From: Boswellia sacra
Lineage: Eukaryota; Streptophyta; Magnoliopsida; Sapindales; Burseraceae
NCBI GenBank assembly: GCA_013180625.2
Contig: SNVD02002604.1
Span: 1 to 64,000, forward strand
Reading direction: 5' to 3'
DNA: 64,000 nt
The translations under genes and the position numbers were made by a program. The first letter of the stretch is position 1. Each line of letters starts with the position of its first letter. The notes beneath the pieces are model-generated. The model had not been told where the DNA came from. It did no database searches and was given only the letters and a program-made list of their open reading frames with translations. Below, piece after piece: positions 1 through 11,033 of the stretch.

Positions 1-138
1 ACCCCCACCGAAATTATGTCCCCATGTGTCAAATTTGAGAGTTTTACGGTTGTATATATCCATTTTGCATATTCTCAAATGTCATTTTATAACCTGTCTT
101 GCACTTGAATCGCATAATACCTAACGTACATCATTGTC

Positions 139-817
139 TTGCACAAGTTTAGAGCACTTTTAGAAATGGAGAAAACACCAATTCGGCGATTCCAAAATAT
201 ATTCGTATTTTGTGGATCGCAATTTGGTAAAGATGGAGAGTTTACAACAGCAGCTCTTGATCTTGGTAGGACATTAGCTGCGAGGGGTATTCCTTTGATT
301 TCTGGAGGGGGTAGTCTTGGGTTAATGGGGTGTGTGTCGACAGCTGCATCCCTAGGAGGGAGCAAAGTACTCGGCATTATCCCTAAACCATTAGCTGTAC
401 GAGATATCGTAGGCAATACAATCGGGGAAGAGTTACAGGTTTCTAGTATTCATGAGCGTATTACACATATGGTCATTAAATCTGATGCATTTATAGCTTT
501 GTCCGGTGGTTATGGTACATTAGAGGAGATATTTCAAATCACCTCTTGGGCACAGCTAAACATCCATCGGAAACCCATTGGTTTGTTAAATGTCAATAAT
601 TTTTTTTGATGGTTTGTTGTCTTTTCTTGATCAAGCAGTAGAAAAAAACTTCATCACACCGTCGGCGAGGCAAATTCTGGTTACAGCTTCAACTGCAGGG
701 GAGTTAATTGATAAACTCCAAGAATTCGTCTATTCGCCTGATCCAACAACGGCTCGGATAAATTGGTTTGGAGAAGGCAACAAAAGGCGTCAACTGGATT
801 TAACCCTCCATCTGTAA
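139..817 (+). pseudogene. LOG: LOG-like cytokinin riboside 5'-monophosphate phosphoribohydrolase, copy 1 (one frameshift)
   Basis: LOG enzymes release active cytokinin bases from their riboside monophosphates in the cytosol. The reading starts at 139, with an alternative Met at 166. It shows the family order: FCGSQFGKDGEF near residues 25-35, GGGSLGLMG at 56-64, HER at 105-107 and SGGYGTLEE at 122-130, where known LOGs have PGGYGTLEE (Pro to Ser). It breaks at 601-610, where eight T's (600-607) replace the seven needed, and resumes in the next frame to the stop at 815-817. The corrected length of about 225 residues is normal for the family. Plant LOG genes usually contain several introns; this copy has none, which suggests retroposition or retroelement capture. 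The single homopolymer lesion could be a sequencing error, so the copy may be intact. The protein ends in LDLTLHL. Confidence 0.8.
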
Positions 818-2790
818 TCCCTATTTGCTGGTTTGCTTCGTTTTTGTTTGCTTTCTTTTTAGTGTGTTTATTTGAGATTTTTCATGTCATTTCTTTTGAG
901 TTTTTTTTTCAGGTTATTTCTTTCGCCCCAGGTAATATTTTCTAATCATGGCTTTTAGAGTGGTGGCTTAAAAAAGTTTAATTCCTCTTGAAACGCATTC
1001 TGGATCTCTTCAATCCATAATGGCTGAATAAGGAGGCTAACTTCTAAACTTTTTAGACCCATTCTAACTAACTTGTTTTTGCTTGCTGGCTTGTTGGACT
1101 TTGTTATTTTATGAGTAAATTTAGTTTTATGTAATTTAGAGCTGTTGTGTGTTTTTGTCTTTATCAGTTTTGATTCGAAAAGAAAAAAAAATATTGTGGA
1201 AAAACCTGAGAATGGCAGAATATGGGGTTTCGTTAACCCTTAAAACGCATTCTCTCTAAATAAATCTATAGTTTGTTTATTTCATGTTATTTGAAGTATC
1301 TTGTTTCTTGTTTTGTTCTTTCATAATAAAGGTATATAGGCTGGAAACCTTAAGTCTGCGGGCTACTGGTCCTAAGGATTGTTGAAATATACAATCTTGA
1401 CTCAGGTGTAACAACGCCACGTACCTCATTTTCTTGCATTTTGTGGGTCGATGATAAGATAATGATTGAATTAAGAATAACTCTTGGAAAATGATAAATG
1501 ATGCATGGATCTGTGTGCTTGAAATTTTATTGGTTTTCGCTTTGCTTTTGATTCCTTGCGCAACATTGAGCACTGAGCTATTATCACTGAGTTATTTGTT
1601 CACTTAGAGAAAGTTTATGTAATTTAAATGTTTCTTCAGATTTCAATGAATTCTAGAACTTGTTTGATGGTCACTCGAGGCGAAATCCTAGACTGTGCAA
1701 CATTGGGGAAATGATTTAGGTCATCTTTGGACCGTTTGAGCCTTAATAGCCAACCTTGACAGAAATTGATCCCTAGTTCCCCTTTGAGCCTCTGAAGCCT
1801 TTTTCTTTGTTAACTCACTAAAAGATTTCCTAACCTAAAATGAATTTGTTCCAAACAGTTTATTCCTTACCTATGAGCATGTAGGTCATTCACAATTAAA
1901 TTCTGAGCTATGTTCTGGTTTTGGGAAGTTAGAGGAGGTTGGGATGTGTCATGAGCAATGCAAGTGAGTTCTATTATGTTTGTAAAAAAAAAAAAGAAAA
2001 AAGAAAAAAAGAAAAAAGCCAATCTGTACTTATTGTCCACATACTTACACATTGGGGACAATGTGTTGTTTAAGTGTGAGGGAGGGGAAGTGTAATAAAA
2101 AAAAGAAAAAAAGAAAAAGGAAAAAAAGAGAACAAAAGAAGAAGAATAAGAGATCGATACCTTTAAGTGTTCCTAAAAAGAATAAAACAACAAAGTGTGG
2201 GGGTGTAGTTTTCTTTTGTTTTCTACAAAAAAAAAAAGATTGAGTGTTCTAAATAAGTTTGGGGGAGTAACTTGATAAATTGAAATAAAGTTGTGTTATA
2301 AGGTTGAGCTCTACATAGTCTTGAATGATTTATGTGTTTGTGGGTGATTTGAGCCAAATTATTATCCTTTATCGTACCTTAACCCAAGCCAAACGTTGCA
2401 AGCTTAATAAAGACCTACTTGATCTTTAGTGTTATGCTTGTCTACATTAGTGGAGAGTGACTTGAAAAGCAAGCCTATGGAGTTCATTTATACGCACATT
2501 TTCACTATTAAATATGATTCATTTTTATGCATAAACTCATCCGGGTTACAAATGATTAGGTGAGAATGGCTCTACACACACACACTTGAGGAATTGAAGT
2601 GAAGCGAAACTAATCCTTGAGATGAAATTCTTTATCAAGTGCATTATTTTGACGTTTTCCTTGGGTTGTAATTAAGTACAATCTTTGAGGCCTATTTGCA
2701 AGTTGAAGCATTTGTGTGTTTTAATTTTTCTTTGATTCTGTTTCGGTTTAGTTTTGTTTCATATCATCGTAGTTGCTCGAGGACTAGCAA
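818..2790 (+). other. Non-coding 3' region of element A
   Basis: No gene is recognisable here. The stretch is rich in A/G runs (1983-2020, 2094-2160, 2226-2240) and G-rich purine phrases typical of retroelement 3' ends. The segment around 980-1080 (cctcttgaaacgcattctgg and following) matches the segment after LOG copy 2 at about 5060-5145. So the homology of the two units extends beyond the coding region. Confidence 0.6.
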
Positions 2791-2810
2791 AGTTTAAGTG
2801 TGGGGGAATT
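2791..2810 (+). promoter_or_regulatory. Polypurine tract of element A
   Basis: The purine run aagtgtgggggaatt lies immediately before the TG that opens the LTR at 2811. This is the expected position of the plus-strand priming tract, and it shows that the internal region lies to the left. Confidence 0.65.
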
Positions 2811-4203
2811 TGATAGGTGTCTATTTATGTATCATTTTCATATCAATTCATGTATGTTTCTTTGCTATAATCCTTGATATTTTTATGTTTTTGTGTGGTT
2901 TTGATGTTTGTAGGAGTTTTGGAGGAACTTGCAGCAAAGTGAAGTAAAACCCTTCATTTTCACCTCTGCTAGTCAACCATGTTCTCGGATTTAATTGTAT
3001 TGATATACAATGAATCAGATAACATGTTATATACCGTTGGAAAGCTCTCGAAGTCTATTTTCTAGAGAAATTTACGGTTCATAAGTTTATTCAGTGTACC
3101 GAAAGTTATAATCAAAACAGTGTGAGAAGTGTAGAAATGTAATTCCACAAATCACTGTAGCATGTATAATACGGGACATTGTAGCAGGTTACTGTAGCAG
3201 AGTATATAAACACCTGTCTCTTATACACATCTAGATGTGTATAAGAGACAGACGTGGAGGAGGCTGCATCTTTGGATTTCTCTCATCTCTTGGAGTTCTT
3301 GAAGGAGATTGAAGGCTTGGAAAGAGGAAGAACTACAAATCCTAAGAGATTTTCATCAAATTTGCTAAGTTTTCACTTTCCCTTTCATTTTCTGGAATGT
3401 CTCCATATTGTATTGTATTTGTATTCTGTCTGAATATGTGTAACTAAATCTGAATGGTTGAGGGTGATTTCAAAGCCCTAGATATGGTTTTTGTGAATTG
3501 ATTGTGCAAGAATTGTTATCCAATTCTCTAATTGAAGTTGCTTGTATTTTCCCATGTTTAATGCTTATGATTGCTTGCTGGATTGTATTTGGGTGGCCAA
3601 CTGAATATAATCTGGATATTGTCTATTGCTAGACTAGAAATCTTGATCCGTAATTGTCTTGAATTTCTAATCATTAGTAGCAAAATTGTGATCAGAGATT
3701 GCAATTGGAGAATACAACCTAAGTTAAATAATCCGAGCTTGTGTGTTTATTGCTTAGATCAACCTATCTTTCTTATCGTAATGCATCCATTGAATTAAAT
3801 TTAGAGAGCTTGTTCTAGGTTGTTTAATGGATAGAGATTAAATAAAGAGCCTGTTTTATTTAACAAAAAAGTAAGGAAAGATTGGGATAACAGAGCTTAT
3901 TGTTATCTACGGTTGATAATTTCAATGGTGTAATTGGATGATAATTCTACAATTAATTCGCAAATCCATATCTTGTAGTGGAGAATGATCCCTTAACCAG
4001 AGTTCTATCATTGATTAATTCCCATTTCATTTAAGTTTGCATTGTGTTATTGCATCTAGTTAATCGACCAACAAAACCCCCCATTTAGTTAATTGTTGCT
4101 GGAAATAACAAATTCAATTAGAATCAATCCTCGTGGAAACGATATCTTACTTATCACTTTATTACTTGTGCGACTAGTATACTTGCTAGTTTCGAACGCA
4201 TCA
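2811..4203 (+). repeat. 3' LTR of element A
   Basis: It begins TGATAGGTGTC directly after the polypurine tract and ends GAACGCATCA. A TATA-like box (tatataaac, about 3203) fits an LTR promoter. LOG copy 2 starts at the base after the LTR, so the right boundary is sharp. The 38-bp library adapter at 3214-3251 is embedded in it, so the true LTR length and continuity across that point are unknown. The 5' LTR is not in the window. Confidence 0.7.
3214..3251. other. Nextera mate-pair junction adapter left in the assembly
   Basis: Bases 3214-3232 read CTGTCTCTTATACACATCT and 3233-3251 read AGATGTGTATAAGAGACAG. This is a perfect 38-bp palindrome of two Tn5 mosaic ends, which matches the circularisation junction of Nextera mate-pair libraries. 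It is not plant DNA. Sequences on either side may be non-adjacent in the genome. Confidence 0.97.
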
Positions 4204-4205
4204 TA

Positions 4206-4814
4206 TTCTATAGATCTCGACCGGGTAAAAGTGAAGAGTTTGTAGAAGTAGCGAATTATCTTGGTAGGTTACTGGCTGAAAGAGAGATTCATGTGGTTTA
4301 TGGGGAAGGTAGCCTTGGATTAATGGGTTGTGTGTTAACAGCTGCACTCGTAGGAGGCAGTCAAGTTTTAGGTATTATTCCTAAAGCTTTGGCTGTAGAA
4401 AGCATCGTTGGAAAAATAGTTAGGAAGGAGTTACAGGTCTCCTCTATGCATGAACGCATGACATATATGCTTATCAATTCGGATGCCTTTCTTGCTTTAC
4501 CAGGTGGCTTTGGTACTCTCGAATGAATTTTTTAAATTGCCTCTTGGGCCCAACTAAATCTTCATAAAAAACCTATAGGTTTGTTGAAGGTTAAAAATTT
4601 CTTTGATCCTTTGATAAGTTTTGTTGATGTAACTGTAGAACAGAATTTTATCCCTCATTCGGTGCGACAGATCCTTGTTTTTGTCACTTTTGCTAGTGAG
4701 TTACTTGACAAATTACAAGCAGTCCAGTATGAACTCGACCCAGCTATAACTCAAATTAATTGGTCAGGGGGACAAAACAAAAAGTGCAAATTGGATCTAA
4801 ACCTCCGTTTGTAA
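4206..4814 (+). pseudogene. LOG: LOG-like phosphoribohydrolase, copy 2 (5' truncated, two stops)
   Basis: The homology starts exactly at the end of LTR A. Codons from 4206 read F-Y-R-S-R-P-G-K, corresponding to the FCGSRPGK start motif with C to Y and G to R changes. The frame then stays open in one register to 4814 except for TGA at 4524 and TAA at 4533. Motifs are GEGSLGLMG (first G-G-G degraded to G-E-G), MHER and PGGFGTLE, where the TGA replaces the second Glu. The C-terminus LDLNLRL matches the LDLTLHL of copy 1. The N-terminal codons are missing because element A inserted within them; they should lie left of the window next to A's 5' LTR. It belongs to element B. Confidence 0.8.
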
Positions 4815-6142
4815 TTTTTCTTGTCTTTTATTTTAGCATTTTATTTTAAGTGTCTTTCAGGTCGTCTCTCTTGAATAACGGAAGCTTCAGGTAATGTCTC
4901 ATATACTTTATCTCTCTACATTTAAACATTGAGGTCAATGTTTCATTTAGTTAGGGGGGAAGGATAGTAGACATAAGTGTGTCTTGAATTTTCTTTTTCT
5001 TACCAAAAAAAAAAAAGCAAGTTAGTAATTAGATTTAGAGTGCGGTGTAAGGAGTGCAAATCCTCTTGAGACGCATTCTGGGTCAGTAGTGGCAGAGTAG
5101 GGATCGCCAGTTTGAACTCTTGAAGCACACTCTAACCAATTTGTCATTTTGTTTTGATTTTTGCATTTTTGAAGACTCATTTTAGCTAACTTGATATTAT
5201 TTAGTTTTGATTTTTGAATTTTATAACAAGGAGGTCTTATTCATTTCACTTTGAATTATTCAAATCTATGAACTCTCACAACCTTATCATTCAATAAATT
5301 TTATACTTATGTACTCGTTAAGCAAGTGTTCATGAACCTTTCTTCATACACACACATACCTTGATGTACAATTGTGGGTGGCGAAATGAAATGTTGTAAT
5401 ATTTGAGTTCTTTTGTTTTGTTTAGGATAATAACATAAGGAAGGGGCAAGTTCAAAAAAAAATGATGAAAGCAAAAAAAAAAAAAAAGAGCAATAGTGGA
5501 TAAGTTTGGTCTCATAGCCTCCTTAATCCAAGCAATTAAGCCCGAGAGGTGCCTTAACACCTAATACCTTAAGACCAACTGGTTTGGGAGCTATTGGCCC
5601 AAAGCTCGTTACATGGATTAAAGAGAAAGCTTAATGGGATTGAACATTACACTATTCACAAGTTTCTAAGCAAAAATAAAGTATCGGCAACTCGAATCGT
5701 TCAGCTTGTAGGGGTGTCTTAACACCTAATGCCCTAAGGCCAACTGGTCTGGGAGTCATTTGCTTAAGGCTCGCTACATGGGTTAAAGATGCATTCTTTC
5801 AAAAAAAAAAGAGAGAGAAAAAAGGGAAGAAAAAATATACATATACAAAAATAATGATGAATGAATAACCCCCTGCCTAAGGTTGTTATCCTTAACAAAT
5901 ATTAGAACTGATAAGGCTTCTTTCTAATAAGCCCCATAGTTATATATCGATTGAGCACAAAAATAATGATGAAGGTTTGTTAATATATTGACTGAAGGGT
6001 ACATGAATCATTTAAAAAAAAAATCGGTTGAGAGTTTGCTTATTTGGATAAAATCAAGTAGAGTGCAATAATGACCACCTTGGATGTAAAGTTCTATAAA
6101 TCACTTCTAAATAATAACGCTTTAATTGCTAGGGACTAGCAA
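4815..6142 (+). other. Non-coding 3' region of element B
   Basis: No gene is recognisable. After the LOG stop come 'gaggtcaatgtttcatttag' and a G-run (4954-4963) like those of element A. Two degenerate direct repeats follow, at about 5540-5620 and 5705-5790. Both contain 'taacacctaat', 'ccaactggt' and 'gctcg..tacatgg.ttaaag'. A/G-rich runs separate them. Confidence 0.6.
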
Positions 6143-6160
6143 TAAGCTGGTTGGGAGGTG
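6143..6160 (+). promoter_or_regulatory. Polypurine tract of element B
   Basis: The run ataagctggttgggaggtg precedes the LTR start TGATGAACAC at 6161. The upstream phrase 'gggactagcaa' also precedes the tract of element A ('ggactagcaa', 2781-2790), which supports kinship of A and B. Confidence 0.6.
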
Positions 6161-7440
6161 TGATGAACACTTAAACATATATGCTTAATAAGAGTTTAGT
6201 TTATCATATTGCATTAATAGTGTCATTAAATTCCTCAACTTAAGCATATTTATAGTCTTTGCATCTTTGGAATTAACTTTCTCTTAATTTTAGTTTTGTT
6301 ACAGGTTTGGTAAAATGGACATAATTTTTTATTTATAGATCAGAATGATGCAAATCATAATATTTTGAAAATCTGATTAAATTATCTAAAAAATTGCATT
6401 TCACAAGCATCATCAAATTCGGGCTCTTAGTGGACCGAAAATGGGCTTGAAGTGAACCCATCTTCAGTTTCAGCCTCAGTATTTTGATCATATCTCTCAA
6501 AATACATATCTAAATTATATGAATTAAGATGTTCTAGAAAGCTGAGAGAAATATCTACAACTTTCATGAAGACATGTGATCAAAATTCTCAGTAATTCAA
6601 TGTCAAAAGTGGTGGTCAAAGTCTGTTCACCTAATGATCCCAATTGTCAAAGTTGGTTCACCTAATATTTGACAATTATTCTTTTGTAATTTGACAAGTT
6701 TACCCCTGAATGTATCTATAAATAGAGGTGCCTTGTGACCCATGAGGGCATCTTGGCCTTGGCTGGGATCTTGTATTGTTTTTTTCTCTCTTGTGTTTTA
6801 ATGTTATTAATGAATTTCTCTTTTCTTACAATTTGTTTTCTTTCTTTTATAATGTCTTACTAAATTCTCTCTTGCTAAGGTGAAAGGGTGAAACCCTTGA
6901 TATGAGAAATCAATCTTGACACCACTCGTAAAGTGGAGGTCTTGATCCATTGTCGACAATCTTGGCACGTCAAATACTTGGATCCTTTCTAGATGTCGTA
7001 TGGTTCTTCCTTACCGACACAAGTCTAGTTAGGAACCTTGATTTGTTGTAGAGATATGGTGATTGGCACATTGGATGTTTGAACATACTTACAACAAGTG
7101 GTATAAATATTGGTAACGAAACAAATATAATTCATATAACTAAATGGGTTACTTATCCTTATTTGATATATCAAAGGTGGATCCCTTAATCTTAGCTTGC
7201 ATTATTATTTGTTAATTTATCTTGCATTTTAATTATTCTCATTTATTGTTCATGAACTTGTTCTTTACTTATATTTGTTGATATTATCTTACCATCTCTT
7301 TGAATCATCCATATCATATTTGCTCATTTTATAGTTTGTAGCACTAAAATCTCCTTCCTCGTGGATCGACCCCGGTCTCATCGGGTTTATTACTTCGACA
7401 CTCCTATACTTGGGAGACAATCCTATTTTCGGATGTGTCA
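6161..7440 (+). repeat. 3' LTR of element B
   Basis: The LTR begins TGATGAACAC and ends GGATGTGTCA. It carries a TATA box (tataaatag, about 6717) and a final GC-richer tail ('cgtggatcgaccccggtctcat'), as is common for gypsy LTRs. A minus-strand copia integrase reading begins in the next base, so B was inserted into that copia element. The LTR sequence differs from LTR A. Confidence 0.7.
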
Positions 7441-10086
7441 ATGATCAATTCCATGATATTTGCAAAAGTCAGCATAACTAACATTTTCAAATTCCTTTCC
7501 ATGATCACTTCTTATTCTCACAATCCTTCTAATGTTCCTATTTTGCTCATTTTCAAGCTTAACACAGATTCCTGAAAGCTTCAAAAGTATCAGATTTTTC
7601 TTTAATAAAATTAACCCAAGTATATCTAGAAAATCATCCACACAAACAAATATGTATCTTTTACCTGTAATGCTTTCAATTTGCATAGGACCCATAAGAT
7701 CCATATGAAGCAAATCAAGTATCTTAGATGTGCTAAGATGTGGATTTGATTTGTATGAACTTCTGATTTATTTTCCCACTTGACATGGTCCACAAACTTT
7801 ATTAATTTTGTCATCAAGTTTAGGAACTCCTCTTACAGAACCTAACTTAGTTAATTTAACCAAGTCTTTGTAATTTAAGTGTCCTAATTTTTGATGCCAC
7901 AATTCTAAATCCTAAATCCTAAAATGAAATGCAATTTTTACCAAAAAACAATTATCCGAGGATCTATTACCTTCTAGAATGCATTTACCGAAATTATCTA
8001 AGACCATGCATTTGTTTAGTGTGAAGTTAACGGTATACTTTTCATCACAAAATCTGACTAATGCTTATAAGATTAGCTTTCAAATCTTCAAATAGTAAGA
8101 CATTTTTAAAATTGGGTAGGCCTTTGACATTCAAAGTGCCTTTACCAATGATCTTACTTGTTGGTTCATCTCCAAAAGTGACATTGCCATCCTTGCATGC
8201 TTTAAAGTTTGTTAGAAACTATTTATTTCTAGTCATGTGCCTGGAACAGCCACTGTCAAAATGCCACAAATCATTAGATGTGTGACTAAGTGCAGTAAAG
8301 GCAACATGACATACTGTTTTGTCTTTCTTAACCCACTGTAGTTGTGATTTAGGTAATAATTTGAACTGTTTTAATCTTTTATGCAAAAGATTCAACAATT
8401 TAAAGCATCTAGGCCTAATGTGCCCCTTTTTACCACAAAAATAACAAATAGGAATGAATTTCGTTACCTTTTCAGAACTGGGTTTGAAAGAACTCAGGGG
8501 AGAAACAAACATTTCATTAATCTTTGAATTAGGACTCGTCCTTAAAGAGTTAGGTTCAAAATGTTCACCTGATGTTGAAGCTTTCACAAAGATTGTGTTT
8601 GATGAAGATGCAACATCACCTTTTGTATACCCCAATCCATATTTGTTGGAGTTGTCTTTTCCAAGATTTAGGACATGATCAAGTTTGGCTGCTCCAATTT
8701 TGAGTTGATCAACACACCTTTTGCTTTCAACCAGCTCTATTGTGATTTTCTCAATGTGTGTTATTTTATCTGTCAAAACAGTCTCCAATTCCAAGATACG
8801 ATTTTCAAAAAAGGATTTTTCACATTCCAGCACCTCAATCTTCTTCTTCAAGATTTTGATTTCTTCTTTCTAATTCAGCCATTCACCATAGAGTGCATTA
8901 TATGTATCTTGTAACTCTTCAGAGTATTTTGGTCCTTCTTCTTCATCCGAATGATCAATACTATTTCTGTAATTTTTTTATGTCAGACATAACAGCTTTT
9001 CCTTTGTCAGCTGCAGATGTAGTAAATGCAACATAGTTGCTCATGCAGTCTTGATCTTCTGACTCAGATTCTGATTCATCACTCCGGGTTGTTGTCAGTA
9101 CTTTGTTTTTCTTCTTGAGATTAGCACATTCAAATTGAATATGCCCATACCAGAACATTCATAACACTGAATCTGCCCTTTCTTTTCAGGTTATTTTGGC
9201 TTCTTCTTATCATTCTCCTTGCTGAACTTTCTGAATTTTTCTTCACTTGAGTTTGATGGCTTTGCTTGATTCTTTTTCCTGAAATTTCTTTTCATGAACT
9301 TGACAAAATTTCTTGTTAGAAAAGCAATATGTTTAGAATCAGTTTCATCAAGCTCATCACTACATTCATCATCAGATTTTTCAGCCTTCACATTAAATGC
9401 AATGCTTTTACCTTTTTGCTTTCTAGTACTTTGTTTATTTCAAAGTTTTGGAGAATGTCAATCAGTTCATCAACTCTCATTCATTAGTGTTTTTAACTTC
9501 CTCAATGGCTGAGATTTTGGGTTGAAATTTATCTGGGACAGACCTAATTATTTTTCTAACAACTTCTGCATCCGTGAAAGTTTTTCCAAGCATGTATGCC
9601 AAATTTGTAATATGACATATCTTAAAGTAAAACTCAAAAATTGACTCATCCTCATGCATTATCAGATTTTCAAATTGAGAATTAAGTCTCATCAATTTAG
9701 ATCTTTTAACAGATGCGGTACCTTCATGTTTTACCTCAAGTATGTCCCAAACTTCTTTGGCCACTTTGCACCTTGAAATCTGTCCGAAGTTATTTAAGTC
9801 CACTGCAACAAAAATTGCATTGACAGCCTTTGAATTCCAAATGGAACGTCGGTATTCTTCATCAGTCCATTCATCCTCAGGTTTTGGTTCGGAATCACCA
9901 AAAGCATTCAACTTTGTTGGCGGTGTCCATCCTTTAAGCACACTAGTCCATGCCCTGTCATCAAGAGATTTGATATACATCATCATTCTTACCTTCCAAT
10001 TTGAATAATTACCATCATCAACAAATGGGTGATTGTGTTTCAGATCCTCCAGTGCGAATAAACTCCATCCTTCCAGATCAATATGA
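7441..10086 (-). pseudogene. Copia gag-protease-integrase remnant (C1)
   Basis: Reading down from about 10086: a gag domain of the UBN2 type (MMMYIKSLDDRAW, WTDEEYRRS, VWDILEVKHEGT; 9477-9986); Lys/Ser-rich and acidic linker pieces (8961-9391) with a degraded first knuckle; a coiled coil; a second zinc knuckle CYFCGKKGHIRPRC; the aspartic protease motif FDSGCSRHMTRN (8219-8851); a pre-integrase segment; and integrase with LLHMDLMGPM, VDDF and RSDHGKEFEN (7438-7713). Several frameshifts and stops separate these blocks, so no functional polyprotein remains. The last codons abut LTR B at 7441. Confidence 0.85.
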
Positions 10087-10114
10087 TTATTTTCTTCACT
10101 TGTCTATCAGTGAA

Positions 10115-10130
10115 CCTGCTCTGATACCAG
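10115..10130 (-). promoter_or_regulatory. Primer binding site of C1
   Basis: The reverse complement reads TGGTATCAGAGCAGG, which matches the 3' end of initiator tRNA-Met. It lies one base from the LTR edge. Confidence 0.85.
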
Positions 10131-10131
10131 T

Positions 10132-11033
10132 TGAGAGTTCTGGAGGTATACAGTTATAAATAACAACACAGTAAACTGTAATGTAAATTGGCACAGGAGG
10201 ATTTTTATGTGATTCGATTATAAAAACCTACGTCCATGGACAACTATAGAGCTGCAATTCACTAAGTTCCTGTTTGTACAATCTTTAAGACCTTTTATAA
10301 TGCTGACTCACTCTCACACACTGATCTAATCTTTCAAACAAAATCTTCGCAAAGATCCTAATCTCTAGTGATACTGCCGACTCTCTGTCACAGATAACTT
10401 AACAACACACTGTTAAGTTATACATAACACCCGATGTCTGAAACAGAATTACATAAACACTCAACCCTCAAGTTATCCCAAGTGTCTACTAAATCACTCA
10501 GACCTAATCAACAACTTATGTACGATTTTTAACTCTCATACATGAATCAAAGACGTAACGAATCAAAATAATAAAGACATTCCTATCTGTATAGAAGAAC
10601 CTCTTTCAATTCATGGAATGCCATGACCTATACTCTCAAAAAACACAATCAAGTCTCCAATGCGCAAAACTATTTCCACGCCGACTATGTCATAACGCGA
10701 TACATGTCTTGAGAGGTCTGGTCGAAATCTTCCTAAAAATTCTGTAAATATCTCAATCAAAATCACATTAGAATTAGGATAAAATGAAATAGGAAGTGTT
10801 ATAGATAGACTCTTAAAGGAATTTGGACACAATTAAATATCCTCCTATGTTGATTAGGATACAAGAAATATTATCGTGATCTAAGGAGATATTTATTGTG
10901 AATAAAATACTTCTTATAATGATCATCTAGAAACAATGAAATAGGAATCAAAATACTATTCTAATTTTTATCACAAGTTAAACAAAAATGCAATATGTGC
11001 ATTGCACATGCAAGTATCACGTTAACACTAACA
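10132..11033 (-). repeat. 5' LTR of C1
   Basis: On the minus strand it starts TGTTAGTGTTAACGTGATAC and ends ...CTCTCA next to the primer site. The length is about 902 bp. The first outside bases are acagc (11034-11038), which would be the target duplication. Its partner lies outside the window. Confidence 0.7.

Larger units (their letters stand above)
1..2810 (+). mobile_element. LTR retroelement A, 3' internal region (left end outside window)
   Basis: This is the sense-strand 3' part of an LTR retrotransposon whose gag-pol and 5' LTR would lie left of the window. It contains, in order, a LOG-like coding region, about 2 kb of A/G-rich non-coding sequence, a polypurine tract, and an LTR starting at 2811. 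The phrases 'acattggggacaatgtg' and 'aagtgtgggggaatt' resemble the 3' untranslated part of Athila/Tat-type Ty3/gypsy elements; that lineage assignment is from memory of such elements and is uncertain. No gag, RT or integrase is visible in the window for this element. Confidence 0.6.
7441..11033 (-). mobile_element. Copia retrotransposon C1, 5' half, truncated by element B
   Basis: A minus-strand Ty1/copia element. In its own direction it has a 5' LTR (10132-11033), a tRNA-Met primer site (10115-10130), gag, protease and the start of integrase. The rest lies beyond the element B insertion, outside the window. The gag with coiled coil and two zinc-knuckle regions is the same architecture as copia C3 at 53938-59911. 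Confidence 0.85.

Noticed and set aside
2052..2243. Lys/Arg-rich open frame
   Set aside because: A product of A/G runs in a retroelement 3' region.
3214..3251. Natural hairpin or transposon end
   Set aside because: Exact identity to the paired Tn5 mosaic ends used in library preparation makes an artefact the only reasonable reading.
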